Assembly: GCA_022592435.1 (NCBI GenBank)
Contig: JABYQS010000100.1
Location: 1 to 64,000, forward strand
Direction of reading: 5' to 3'
Length of the DNA stretch: 64,000 nucleotides
Source: Cerioporus squamosus
Lineage: Eukaryota > Basidiomycota > Agaricomycetes > Polyporales > Polyporaceae
Both the position numbers and the translations under genes were made by a program. This document shows, piece after piece, positions 24,254-35,106 of the stretch (position 1 is the stretch's first letter; each line of letters begins with the position of its first letter). Below the pieces are notes generated by a model. It had not been told where the DNA came from. It worked only from the letters and a program-made list of their open reading frames with translations, and made no database searches.

Positions 24254-24763
24254 ATACACACACATGCCACACGCAAGCACTGTCCTTCCCCTCTTCCCCC
24301 TCACTTATCCCTCATCCATGCATTGTATATGGCCGCCGTTGTACCGTACACACCATACCTACTACCCATGCATCTTCCCTGCATATTGACATGTTGCCGT
24401 TGGTACATAGTGTAAGAGTTGCATGTATCCATGGTCCCATTAGCTCGCATTGTGAATCGCGTATGCGCTCGATTTGTGGTCTCGAACGGATTCCATTCTC
24501 TCCAGTGTGTCAGCCGGTGTCCGTGCCGTCCTCGCGCAGACTGTCATGGATGACGACGGTGAACGCAGCTAATATGAGATTGGGGTGTTGAGCGGTGTTG
24601 AGGTACATGTGAAACTCATAAGAGGCTGGCGGGATGTCAAGATGAGGTTCGACCTGGGTCCAGCGTTTCCATCATTTTTGCTTCCCCACATTGTGGACGT
24701 CGGTGTGCTCTGCATGCTACATAACGGCTCCCACTAGTGCTCAATCCGATCCATTCATTCACC
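24254..24763. other. Intergenic region
   Basis: 3' flank of the nucleoporin gene and promoter of the coiled-coil gene, both on the plus strand. Pyrimidine-rich and without a convincing open frame. Confidence 0.5.
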
Positions 24764-27439
24764 ATGCTATCCAGCAGTACGAACAGCACTGGCACTCCTC
24801 GTCGTCCCAAACCTCCAGCTAAGGCTCGCAAGTCGACGTCGCTGAACTTCGCGTCTTTCGCCCCGCCTCCACCTTACCCCGGACCCTTGGAAGAAGTCCT
24901 CCTCGATTCACCCGTCCCGGTCACCGCGCAGTTGATCAATGCCGCGGCTTCGAAGGCGGAGGGGATCGGGCTTCCAGGAACGCCTGGCGTGGAGGACTGG
25001 ATCAACGAGAAGTCGCGGGAGGAGCTCTCGGGTCTGCTGCTCAAGGCAGACGGGATCATAAAGTCGCGTGAAACAGGTGCGTCATGTCGTTCTCCCTCTT
25101 CTCGTCGTCACTGCCAAGGCCGGGTAGACTAATGTGGCACTATACGAAGAGCTGAGCTTGACCTCCGCACTGTGCAAGTCGCTGTACACGGACAACGTGA
25201 CGCTCAAGTCGAAACATGAATCTCTGCTCGCTCGTCTGCCGGGGACACGGACGTCGACACCAAGCAGCTCGCGCCCTACTTCTCCGTTTCGCTTGGATGC
25301 CCCCTCCCTCGAGCGATCCCCATCGTACTCGGTAGCGTTCCCCGGTTCCCCCACCGAGCCGAACCAGTCCCTTGCCATCCCGGCGCGACTTCGACGCATC
25401 CGAAGAGTCTCTGTTACCCCCGGGGAGCTTTCCATGCTGGCCGACCAGAACGCCGAGCTCATCGACAAACTGGAGAAGCTCGAAGATGAGTCAGAGAAAG
25501 CAGACCAGACGGGCAAGCGGAAGCTGCGAAAGCTTGAAGAGGAGATCCAGGTCCTCCGTGAGGAGCTCGAGAGAACGCAGGCCCGCGGGCAGGAGCTGGA
25601 GGAGCAGGCGAAGGCCGCGACCCAGGCTATCGCGGTGCAGAAACGGAAGGAGGAGCGCGAAGCGCGGTTGCAGGCTCTGAAGGAGAGGTCGGCTGCCGAT
25701 CCTCCAACTTCGGACGCACCTGATGAAGAGGTGAGGGACTTCGCGCCGCCGAGCTGGTTGCCGTCGCGGTCGAGTCCCATGAAGCGGTCCGCCAGTGCCT
25801 CGACATCTGCAAGCACACATTCTCTATCATCCGACCATGCATATGAGCGTGCACTGGGTATCACGCCGATGGAGGAAGAGCCCTCCACAGACGAGGAGCA
25901 CGAGTCGTACTTCCCTAACCATGAAGCTCTCAGTTCGAATCGTGACCAACCTCCACAAGCAGAGTTCGCCATCGTCTCACAGCTGCTCGCCAAGATCGGG
26001 GAACTCGAGCGGACCAACGCAGAAATCAAAGAGCAGCAGAGGCTTACTGATGAGCGGCGGCGGGCCGCACAGTGGGATGCTGAGAGCATCCGGCGGGTGT
26101 ACGATTGGCTGGACGACGATGACGTTGACCTCGAGATACACGAGGAGACAGCGGAGACCCGCGGCCTCCAAGTTCGAGCAAGCTTGGCGTTGAAGGCTCC
26201 AATGGCACGATTCGCTTCAGTAGCATCCGCAGGACGATCGTTGGCGACATGCAGAGGCTCATGTCGTCGGAGTCGGACATCTTTGCTGATGAAATCCCGA
26301 CGGAGATGCAGAGCACTATGCGTGATGGCTTGCTGAGGGGCAACGCAGCACCCAAGGCGAGGAGGACGGTCGTCGGGCTATTTGACCAGGATCCCGACAA
26401 TAGCATCGACTCTCCGCCCTGGGGCCAGTACCCTTCCGCCCTCAGAGTATCGCCAGCGTTCCGGACCATGGACAGCGACATATCTGGCTGGTCCTCTTCT
26501 GCGACTGAAGGCATCGCCCCTCTATCTCCCACCATGAGCACCCTGCAGACACCTCTGGACGGTCCACGCGCGGGCCGGACATTGGGCAGCGAGCTCGGGA
26601 GTGAGTTCGGCGACGACTGGGCAGAACACGGAATCAACCACCACTTACGTGCCACTAGTCTCGCGGACCTCGCGGGGCTGTACTCCTCCCCCGCGTCGCC
26701 AAACGGGTCCGTTGCGGGCCTCCCTCCCATCGTCTTCCCCACTGCTGAAGAGCGGCCCGAGGACAACAGGGCCGGGCCCTCCACGCCCCCTCCGCCCAAC
26801 CTGCGGGTGAAGGTCGAGCCTCCGACGCCTACCCCGAACAAGTTCCTGCGCTCGCCCTCGGCGACCCGGCAGATCCGCCTCTCGCAAACCGTGCGCTCGC
26901 GGACGAACCGCTGGATCGAGGGCCGCTTCCAGAATTCGCACCAACAGCAGGAGTCCCTGTCGGAGAAGGTCTCCCGCATCCGTCCGTCGTCCTCCACGCC
27001 TGGCCGGAACTCCTCCGCTGCGGCTCTGTTTGGCAGAGCGGCGCCCGGCGTCCTCGGCGAGACGTTCGACAGCGCTGTCGGGCAGATCAGGCGCGTCGCG
27101 AGCCGGGGGACGTTCTCCCCGCTGGGCTTCGGGGCGTTGTCCCCGGAGACTTCTCCCGCTTCGCCTCAGGACGACCAGGATGCCGGCACGCGGGAGGGCG
27201 AAGACGAGCATGCGCATGCGCAGGAGGAGCACGAAGGGGACCGCTCGGTGACTCTCAAGCAGGACGAGCCCCTGGCCAAGCAACATGCCGGCATCGTTGG
27301 GTTCGTGCTCGAGGCGTGGCTGTGGCTGCAGTTCATCGTCGTCGTCGCGCTCTTCCTGTGGGCGATGGCGAAGCGCGGGCCGAAGGTCGTCCTGGAGGCG
27401 GAGCGGCGGGGGGCCCATCGTGCGGCGCCCAAGCCCTGA
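24764..27439 (+). CDS. Coiled-coil, tail-anchored membrane protein of unknown function
   Basis: About 860 residues. The start at 24764 (accATGCTATCC) begins a basic, Pro-rich N-terminus (PRRPKPPAKARKSTSLNF). A first exon ends at about 25076, and an intron of around 70 nt leads into ELSLTSALCKSLYTDNVTLK. A heptad-rich coiled coil runs from about 25430 to 25700 (LADQNAELIDKLEKLEDESE, LRKLEEEIQVLREELERTQA), and a second short coil at 25970-26090. A Ser/Pro-rich middle and a basic patch follow. One hydrophobic segment near the C-terminus (AWLWLQFIVVVALFLWAMA) with a short basic tail indicates a tail anchor, probably in the ER or nuclear envelope. The frame changes around 26145, between the LEIHEE and GTIRFSSIRRT segments. 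A single-base indel is the simplest reason, though an unrecognised intron is possible. I do not recognise a named family. Confidence 0.75.
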
Positions 27440-28037
27440 GTTCTAGTCCTGAGCCGTGACTACTGAGTTCTTGGGTCTCGATTTGTCGTATCTTCCTGGA
27501 ATATGTCATCCTGTTTTCACTCTCCGTTCCTCCTCTCCTACCAATTCGTTGAATGGGTAATTAGTAGCCTATACCGTATACTCGGATTCGTACTGTATTG
27601 CTCCCTGTAAACCCCGGAGCACCGTGGATGTAAACCAGACAGACGCACACAACTCACCCTCGTTCTTTTGCAAATGTATACAAGACTATATACCCTTAGC
27701 ATATCTCTCGCAGACGCTGCTTTGGTCATTCCTCGTTCGTAACATATGTGTGTGGCGAGAGGGATCGATAGCATTATACACAGCTGCTACAGTACGGAGA
27801 TACAACAACTCGAACGAGGAGCGTAAGCCAGCAGCCCAAAATTGACAACGATACAGCAGCACAGACAAAGAAGTACACGATAGTAAGCAGCACAACCAAA
27901 GCTACAAAGATACCGTCCCAAGCCGCGACGCCGGGGTATCGCAGCACACAACCTGAACAGGACCACAAGCCCAGCGCACACACACATACCGAACACACAC
28001 GGCGAAAGCTAGAGGCGGACCAAACAGCAACCAGCGA
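27440..28037. other. Convergent intergenic region
   Basis: 3' flanks of the coiled-coil gene and the hydrolase gene. AC-rich and AT-richer than the genes beside it. No coding signal recognised. Confidence 0.5.
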
Positions 28038-29396
28038 TCACTTGCTGCCGACGGCGGCCTCGAGCCACTGCACGAGCGCGCGGTTCAGCTTCTCGGGGGC
28101 CTCGAGCTGGACCCAGTGGCCGGTGTCGAAGAGCTGCACGGTCCCGCGCGCGCAGAACTGGCGCACGATGTGCTCCGACGGCGCGGCGATGCAGACGTGG
28201 TCGCGCGTGCAGCCCGCGAAGAAGACGGGCGCGGCGAGCTGGAGCTTCCCGTCTACGGCTGGTTTCGGTTGGCAGGGTGCGTCAGTGATGGGATACGAGG
28301 AAGTGAAGTGAAGGAGAGGGAAGGGAAAGGAGAGGAGAGGAGAAGTGGAAGAGCACCTTTGTCGTCTCTGCCCATGAGGTCCGAGGCCATCACTTTGTAC
28401 CACTTGAGCGCGGCGCCGAGCCCGCCGGCTTTGCGCCAGTCGGCGAGCATGCGGGTCTCGTCCTGTCGCAGACCGTGGTTAGCGTCACGACTTGTTACAC
28501 GAATGCACCCGGGCGGGAGAGCCAGACAAGCAGCCTGAGACATGCCTCTTTGGTGATGTACGACGCCAGCGGGGCCTTGTTCCCGGCCTTGAGCCACGGC
28601 TCGAGCTTCCCGGACGGCGCGAGGATGGTCTTCCACAGGTCGTGCTCGGAGGTGTACCAGAGGCTGAGGAGCGCCTCGAGCTGCGGGAGGGTAGTGTGGT
28701 GAGCACGCTGGAAGACGCGTGACGCAACTTGGAGGAGAAACGTACATGCGCGTCCACAACGTCCTTTGCACGGTCCTCGGAGAGGAAGCTGTATGTATGC
28801 GAGTGGGTGAGACGGCTCAGGACAGCGACGGGCGAGAGATGTGCGTACAGCCAGTAGCCGAACAGCTCGGCGCCGACGTGCTCGCGCTGGTGGGCGAGCA
28901 CGGCCTTGAGGTCGAAGCCCGCGAGAGGGGGACAGTACCCGCTGGCGAGGAACACGAGCCCAGAGAAGCGTGTCGGGAAGTACATGGCCAGTCGCGAAGC
29001 CAGAATCGAGCCCCTGCAGATCGAGTGGTTAGCGGCGATTCCCAACCACCTCGCTCTCGGAAGACCGTGAACGTACCAGTCGTGTCCGACCGCGACGACA
29101 CGGCCGGCCTTGATGCTCTCGAGGACGTCGACGAGGTCTGCGGCGATCCTGCTGGGGGCGTAGTGCTCGAGGCCGGGTGGTTTTGAGGACCCGCCGTGGC
29201 CGAGGAGGTCGGGGGCGAGGACGCCGTAGCCGGCCTTGGTGAAGAAGGCGACTTGGTGCCGCCAGTCGTACGAGGTGGACGGGAAGCCGTGGATGAAGAG
29301 CAGGGTGGGCTTGGAGGCGTCTTTGGGCGGGGCGACGAAGGTGTGGTAGGTGTGTCCGGACTTTGTGAGGATGTCCTTGTACGAGCGGGGGTCCAT
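28038..29396 (-). CDS. Alpha/beta hydrolase, epoxide hydrolase type
   Basis: A soluble alpha/beta-fold hydrolase of the epoxide hydrolase/haloalkane dehalogenase group. The start at 29396 reads MDPRSYKDILTKSGHTYHTF. The oxyanion-hole motif is HGFPS. A nucleophile elbow, VGHDWGS, is completed across an intron and has Asp as the nucleophile, which is typical of epoxide hydrolases. A helical lid follows (FGYWLYAHLSPVAVL; WYTSEHDLWK), with candidate lid tyrosines. The acid lies in AGCTRDHVC and the catalytic His in DTGHWVQLE near the end (stop 28038). About 330 residues in five exons. Natural substrate unknown: fungal members act on fatty-acid or xenobiotic epoxides. No secretion signal, so probably cytosolic. 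Confidence 0.9.
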
Positions 29397-30552
29397 GGCG
29401 CGAGTGATGAGGTCAAGGGAGGTTGTTGGAGAATGAAGGATGTAGATGACTAGGTGCTAGAGCTAGTGCTCGCAGGTGTCGCGGAGAGTACTGAGGTGGT
29501 TGGGACTAAGGAGTGGAGAGAGGTATTTGAAGGAGGCGCGTCTTTGTTCTTCAGCCACACTGTGACCGGGCCGTATGTCCTGCCACAATACTCGGCAAGC
29601 GAGAGTGATAGCCGTATCTGCACGCCGAGTAGACAAAGCAGAAGAGAAGAAGTCGCCGGTGCAGATAGGTCCCGTCCGGTTTCGTCGGACATGGTTGAAA
29701 GCTCAGGTACAAGACTAGACAAAGACAAAGTGCGGCATGATGAAGACAACGTGGCCGCAAGTGCACAGACAGTTGGCAAGCCGAGTGCAGAGCCATGCAA
29801 AGTCGTCAGGGAGAATACAACCGGCTTGGTGGTCGTGCAAATCGTGCAAAGTGTTGGACACGGCCTGCGTAGCCTTCGCCATCCGGGAGTATGCGCTAGA
29901 CCTTCGCTTGAACACGCGGGTGGCGTGCAGAACGCCATGCAGCGCATAGCATGCAAAGCGGGGGTGGCATTCTTCCCATGGGTTGCAGAAGAAACGGAAT
30001 GGGCACAGGTTGGTACTGTCAGTGTCAAGAGATACTTAAGACGTGTTTGTTGTCGAGTATTGATGGGGCCCTCGCGAACCCATCGAGGGAACTGTTGGGA
30101 GCTAGCCTTTCGGAGACATAATGACAGGACGAGTATTGGGAAGACGGTGTGGACACGGGTTGTTGCATGACGGCGCGCGGCACGTTGGGAGGATGAGGGC
30201 AGGCCCGAGTGAGTCCGGTCGGATTCAATCAGTAATCAAACGTGCTCCGGCTTGTATCGCCTGCGGAGGTTGCAGCTATGTTGGCGTGGGTCGTGCGTTG
30301 ACGGATTGGTTCAGAGCGAGGTGATGCATGCGTGCCCGAGCAGGTCGACAGCGAGCACCCGGAGCCGCCCGATGGTTGGTAGAGTAGCGGACCGGGCCGC
30401 TGTCCCAGAAAGGATTATGAGCGCGTGACGTCATGGCGATGTTTCTCCTTCTGCCCGACGCAACCCGGGCCCGCACGTCCACAGCTGCACGCTAAGTATA
30501 TCTACCCACCCATGCCGCAATCAACGCCGACGTCCTCCTCTCCTCGCCCACC
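29397..30552. other. Divergent intergenic region
   Basis: Shared upstream region of the hydrolase and the first RCF2-like gene. It contains long overlapping open frames on both strands (plus 29454-30170, minus 29450-30028) with no recognisable similarity, which I treat as chance frames in GC-rich DNA. A TATA-like element sits at 30495-30503. Confidence 0.4.
30495..30503 (+). promoter_or_regulatory. TATA-like element of the RCF2-like gene at 30553
   Basis: AGTATATCT lies about 50-58 nt upstream of the start codon, followed by a pyrimidine-rich leader and CACC before ATG. Inference from position and sequence only. Confidence 0.4.
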
Positions 30553-31459
30553 ATGAAGGTACGCGTCTCTCGCCCTGCGACTCGCCCTGGTCCTCACTCT
30601 GCCCGCAGCTCGTCTCGAAAGAACAACAGGAAGCGCAGCAGCGTGCTACTATCATCGGCGGACTCAAGGGCCTCGCAGGCGGCCTCGCCTTCTCTCTCCC
30701 CGCCTCCTACCTCGCATACCGCCGCTTCCCATACTACCGCGCCCTCCAGCCGTCCCTCAAGGCGTTCGGCGTCATCCTCGTCGCCGTCCCAGCATTCGTC
30801 ATCTGCGCCGAGCGCGCCGGCCAAAAGTTCGAGCGGGAACAATGGTGCGCATACACGCAGAGGCTCGCCCGCCTCCCCATCCTCTCAGGCTGATGTGTCC
30901 GCCCACAGGAGAGACGCGGGCGCGGCTGAGCTCGAGACCATTGAAGCCCGCGAAGAGGCGCGGTGGCAGAGCCTGACCACGGGCCAGAAGGTCTCGGACT
31001 TCGTGAACCGGCACCAGTACGGCGTCATCGTCGGCAGCTGGGCGACCGCCATGGCAGGGACGTTTGGCTACATCATGCGCGATCCGTGCGTTCTTCTCTC
31101 TCTCTCTCTCTCTTTCGAACGCGGGAGACTGACTCGCTGGCTCGCGCAGCTACCAAACGATGCCGCAGAAGATCGTCCAGGCGCGTGTATGGGCGCAGGG
31201 ACTGACCATTGGTATCATCATCGCGGCGGGCATCCTCACCTCCTCCCAGCGCGCGAAGAACCGGGCTGACGACGAGGATCCTCGCTTCCGGCATGTGGTG
31301 AGTGACCGCCGAGCACCGTCTGTACGAGACCCATATACTGAGTACGATCGGTGTGTGTAGCCTGCGGACCACTCATGGAAGGATATCCTGGAGCAAGAGC
31401 AGAAGGAACAGGCAAGAATCGATGCCTCCCTTGCCAGTGGACGTGATCGCCCCGCTTAA
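30553..31459 (+). CDS. RCF2: Rcf2-like HIG1-domain protein (respiratory supercomplex factor), copy A
   Basis: A mitochondrial inner-membrane protein of the Rcf2 group, which associates with cytochrome c oxidase and III-IV supercomplexes. The first coding exon is only ATGAAG (M-K, 30553-30558). After an intron of about 50 nt comes LVSKEQQEAQQRATIIGGLK, then hydrophobic helices (AGGLAFSLPASYLAYRR; AFGVILVAVPAFVICAERAG). Later exons encode EEARWQSLTTGQKVSDFVNR and the HIG1 hairpin (YGVIVGSWATAMAGTFGYIM; QKIVQARVWAQGLTIGIIIA). Here the motif reads Q-x3-Q-x-R-x3-Q. The Asp/Glu-rich tail contains DHSWKDILEQEQKEQ and ends at 31459. A CT-dinucleotide run sits in one intron (about 31095-31115). A paralogue with the same exon-1 structure lies at 46506-47299. 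Confidence 0.88.
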
Positions 31460-33774
31460 TTGTTGGATTGGCATGCGAGTCGCTCGTTCATCTCGATATT
31501 GCTGATGTCGTGCATACCAGGATGTATCACCCTAATGTTGTGTAGACTACGTCACCATACTTGCATTTGTTACGGACACGGACAATCAGTACCTCAAGGC
31601 CACATGATCTCGAGTTGCCACAGTTGGACTTCCTCGATGTTCAACGTTCAGCATAGACATCCATCTGCCATCCTGTGATGTCGAACGCCGGCGCCGGGAC
31701 TCACTCTGTGCGCAAAGAAGCAACGCAACATCAACTCGCGGAAGCTCGTTCGTGCCTGTCATGAGACGATGCCTCAACTTTGTCCATTTGTCTCTCGCCC
31801 CGATCCTCACTGGCCCTCATGATCAGAGTACTAGTCACAGGCACGCTCATATTTCCTTCACCTCGACGGATGTCGTATTCGCAGGAGTAGGATGCAAGCT
31901 AGCACGGGCGCCGTACGACGACCCTGCAACTCTGGACAGCGTCGCCATGCCCGAGCACACACGGTGTCGGAGCGTGCAAAGGACCTTCCACCCTAAACAC
32001 CGCCCGAGGCCGGTGTCCACTAGTACTTATGTACTGCCGCCCACCTGAAATTGCGCCTGGACGTCAAAGAAAAGCACGGCGTCCTGGTGGCGTCCACGCG
32101 TGCACGCACGTTGACGTACTCCCGGGTTCCAAACGTTGGGACGCTCGAGTGATCTGTTGCCCGGCGACGAACTCGAGAAGCTATGAGTTATGTGAGTCGG
32201 ACGTTGCAAATCGGTTGTGGAATCGCGGGAACCGTGAGTGTCGCGCGGGGTGCGAGGTGCGGCGTCCGTGGAGACCGATCGCGAGAGGGGCAGTTAGTCC
32301 TACGAAGTACGTCGGGACCTGGATTCTGAGGGCGGCGGGTGGTCAAATGTTGGAGGGCAAGGTTTGGCAACGAACCGCGGAGGCCGAGATAGGGTGCAGT
32401 CTCGCAAGGAGCTCGCGTTCCAGCATCAAGACGGCGAGGACTTGTCACTGTGCTGTGTAGTACTAGTACTAGACGTCCTGGATGCGTGGCCTCCGGATGG
32501 GCGTGGCGGTGTGCTTCTGTCACCCACAGTGCTCGAGTCACGGTAGCCGGTGCTTGCTGTAGTTCGAGGCGCAGGACAACATGCGCGGTTGACCATGACG
32601 CACGTCGTACGCGAGCCTTCGGCGCAGCGTTGTGGGGTCGTGAGGCTAGGATGCACGGCACACATAGGGCACGAGACCTAGCTTTCTGCAGCATCCTGAG
32701 CAGACGGATTCGCATGTACATGCAATCTGTCCCGGTGTGCGCATCTCGAGCCTAACCTGTGGATCGGGGCCATTAGCACGAGTTCCACGCCCCGAGAAGG
32801 GCCGATGAGTTGGTGGATGGGCTCACGGAGGTTTGTAATGCATGAGTGATCTGTCTTCCGGGGCGGATTTGAATCAGATCACCCTAGGCCTGAGTGCCGC
32901 GACTTATTTGCGTGACTGGGCATTCCGGATCCGAGGCCGTATTCTGTCTTCCGTCTGCCATCCCGACTGCTGCCAGCTTTTTGCTTAAAGTCTCCGAGAG
33001 GTCGAGTCGGCGCAAAGGAGCCCCCCGGACTCGCACGGCATTCCTGAACCTAGATAACCATCCCGACGCGGGTACGCCGCCCACCTTTCTCCGAGGCTCG
33101 AGCCCCCCTTTTCCGCTCGTGGCTTGATCAGGACCGGTCTTGGTCATACTCAGCATCTCTCCTCGAGGGGCAAGCTTGTTCGTCGCTCCTCGTTCTTGAC
33201 CTCCATCGCTCAGGCCGTCGACCATCTTCTTCCCCGTCGTCGAGCGCGGCCGACGCAACACCGAGCAAGCTCAGCAGAGATTGGGTGGACGGTTTATGGC
33301 GCGATACTTCAGAATCATCAGGTGAGTGCCGTTGGTCATCACGGTGTCGAAGCCGGGCTCGGAGGGCTGGAGGCGCGGGCTCTGGCCACGGCCGCAGGCG
33401 GGCGCCAAGGGGGAGCCTACTGCGAAGAGACCATCTTTCGTCCGTTCCCGTCGTTGTCCTTCGTCACCGCCGTCTCTCGAGACCCCGACGCCACCACTCT
33501 CCTTCCATCCTCTTTCCTCCTCCCCTCATCGTCTCTGGCTTCCCCGCCAGCGTCGCTCTCGTCGCTGTCAACGTCGCCATCGACGTCGGCCTCTCACTTC
33601 ACCAGCTTGGTGCCGTTCGGCTCGCCTGCCGCTAGTCTCCCGCCCGCCTGTCACCTCCAGCTCTCCACACTCCGCCCGTCTCCCCGGGTCGAGTGTCTGA
33701 CTCCCGACGCTCGTCACTGCTCGAGCCATTGACGACTCTGTCCACCCTCTTCTGCTCCTCGTGCTCATACATCC
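31460..33774. other. Long intergenic region (2.3 kb)
   Basis: Plus-strand genes flank it on both sides. Open frames of 60-200 codons occur on both strands but share no motif, codon bias or splice logic. The last 600 bases are pyrimidine-rich and include GT-AG-like pairs (for example around 33322), which may be a spliced 5' leader of the next gene. No tRNA or transposon remnant recognised. Confidence 0.4.
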
Positions 33775-35106
33775 ATGTCATTCTCTAGGTCTCTGTCTCT
33801 AGCCGGCTCGCTCGCCGGCGCGGTGTGCAACCTCGCGTTCGCCCTCCGTCTGCTCGCCCTCTCGCGCTCGCTCGGCTGGGAGAACGAGAGCGAGTGGGAG
33901 GGCTCCACCGACACCCGGGCCATCGACTCGGTCCGCCTCGTCTGGGCCCTCCTCTTTGCATACTTCGCCGCTGCGGCGGCGTCGTGTTTCATCGGGTTCG
34001 TGGGGATCGCCAAGGTGAGTCGTCGTTCCATTCTCTCATCCCCGCTCCTCCCACGTCTTGCCTCTGCCGTGGTGTTTCACGCACGTTGGTGATGGAAATG
34101 CTGACTATTGCCTCCGTCGCCCAATCTATGTGCCCTTCCCACCTCCGCAACACCCCTCCCGCCACCCACGCAATACGACTTGGCCTGCGCAGCATGTGCG
34201 GCTGTTCGTGCGCATCTACCGCGACTACTCGATTGCGGACTTCGTGTTCGTGACGCTCGCCACCCTCGGCGCAACATACACGACCTTCAGCTCGTCGTAC
34301 ATTCGTTCATCCGTGTGCGAGGAGTTCTCGCGCCACCCTGAACTCATGCGCGACATGGGCGAGATGGGTCTCTCGCTCGAGAATTGCGAGCAGTGGTTCG
34401 AGCGCGCTGTCGTTGCCGTGCTGGGGATCATGTTCATCCTGATCGTAGTCCGGGTGAGCCCCTTTCCACATTCCCCTGTTCCCCGTCGCCACCGCCACAT
34501 GCGGGTGGACAACGATTGCCCTGCCCGGCACCGCGGTGTCGTTGTTCGGCCCGTGTATGCATGTTTGGTGGCGGGGTATACTGCGTTGACAGAGTTTCGC
34601 TGACGTTACTTTCCGGCATCTTTCATGGTGCACAGCTACACATCGTCATCGCCCTGTCGCAGTACTACACCCACATCTCTCGCGATTTCATCGCGAGTGC
34701 CCGGGCGCACATTCTTGGCCTGCGCACGATCAAGACCGACGTGCCGCTTCAGCGAGTGTACCTCATGCCGACGCCGACGTCGCCGTGCGGCCCAGCGTCA
34801 GACGGGCGCTCACATCACCTATCGACGCGCAGCGACGTCGCTGTGTATGCGACCATCCCGATCGGGGGCATGACCGTGGAAGAGGCTCGCAATATGCACG
34901 CGACGGAGGCGTGGATCCCAACAACATCCGGAGCGGCCGGGTCTCCGAAGACGCACCGGCACTCACACTCGCATTCGCATTCCCACTCGCACGCCCACGC
35001 CCACTCTCATTCGCATTCGCACTCCCACAGGCATCATCCGTCGAGGAGCTCGAGTTCTTCGAGTTCCCAATCTGCCGGGGACGAGAAGAGGTCGCTCGTG
35101 GCTTGA
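33775..35106 (+). CDS. Four-transmembrane protein with C-terminal His/Ser repeat
   Basis: About 290 residues in three exons. The start at 33775 (catccATGTCATTC) gives MSFSRSLSLAGSLAGAVCNL. There are four hydrophobic helices: SLAGSLAGAVCNLAFALRLL; VRLVWALLFAYFAAAAASCF; YSIADFVFVTLATLGATYTT; and AVVAVLGIMFILIVVRLHIV. A conserved extra-membrane loop runs between helices 3 and 4 (CEEFSRHPELMRDMGEMGLS with two cysteines). The cytosolic tail contains VAVYATIPIGGMTVEEARNM, followed by 28 residues in which 15 are His, mostly alternating with Ser or Ala, then a Ser run. I know similar four-helix proteins in Agaricomycetes without an assigned function. The His repeat suggests metal or pH sensing, which is inference. 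Introns lie at about 34015-34199 and 34453-34636. Confidence 0.75.
34954..35037 (+). repeat. In-frame His/Ser(Ala) codon repeat
   Basis: A run of CAC/CAT codons alternating with TCN or GCC spans 28 codons, 15 of them His. Synonymous codons are mixed, so this is not a simple recent dinucleotide expansion. It lies in the predicted soluble tail of the four-helix protein. Confidence 0.9.

Noticed and set aside
29454..30170. 238-codon plus-strand open frame upstream of the first RCF2-like gene
   Set aside because: It overlaps an equally long minus-strand frame, has no motifs and lies in a promoter region. Most likely a chance frame in GC-rich DNA.
33124..33732. 202-codon plus-strand frame upstream of the four-helix protein
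   Set aside because: Ser/Pro/Leu-rich translation of a pyrimidine-rich leader. The four membrane helices are already complete from the Met at 33775.
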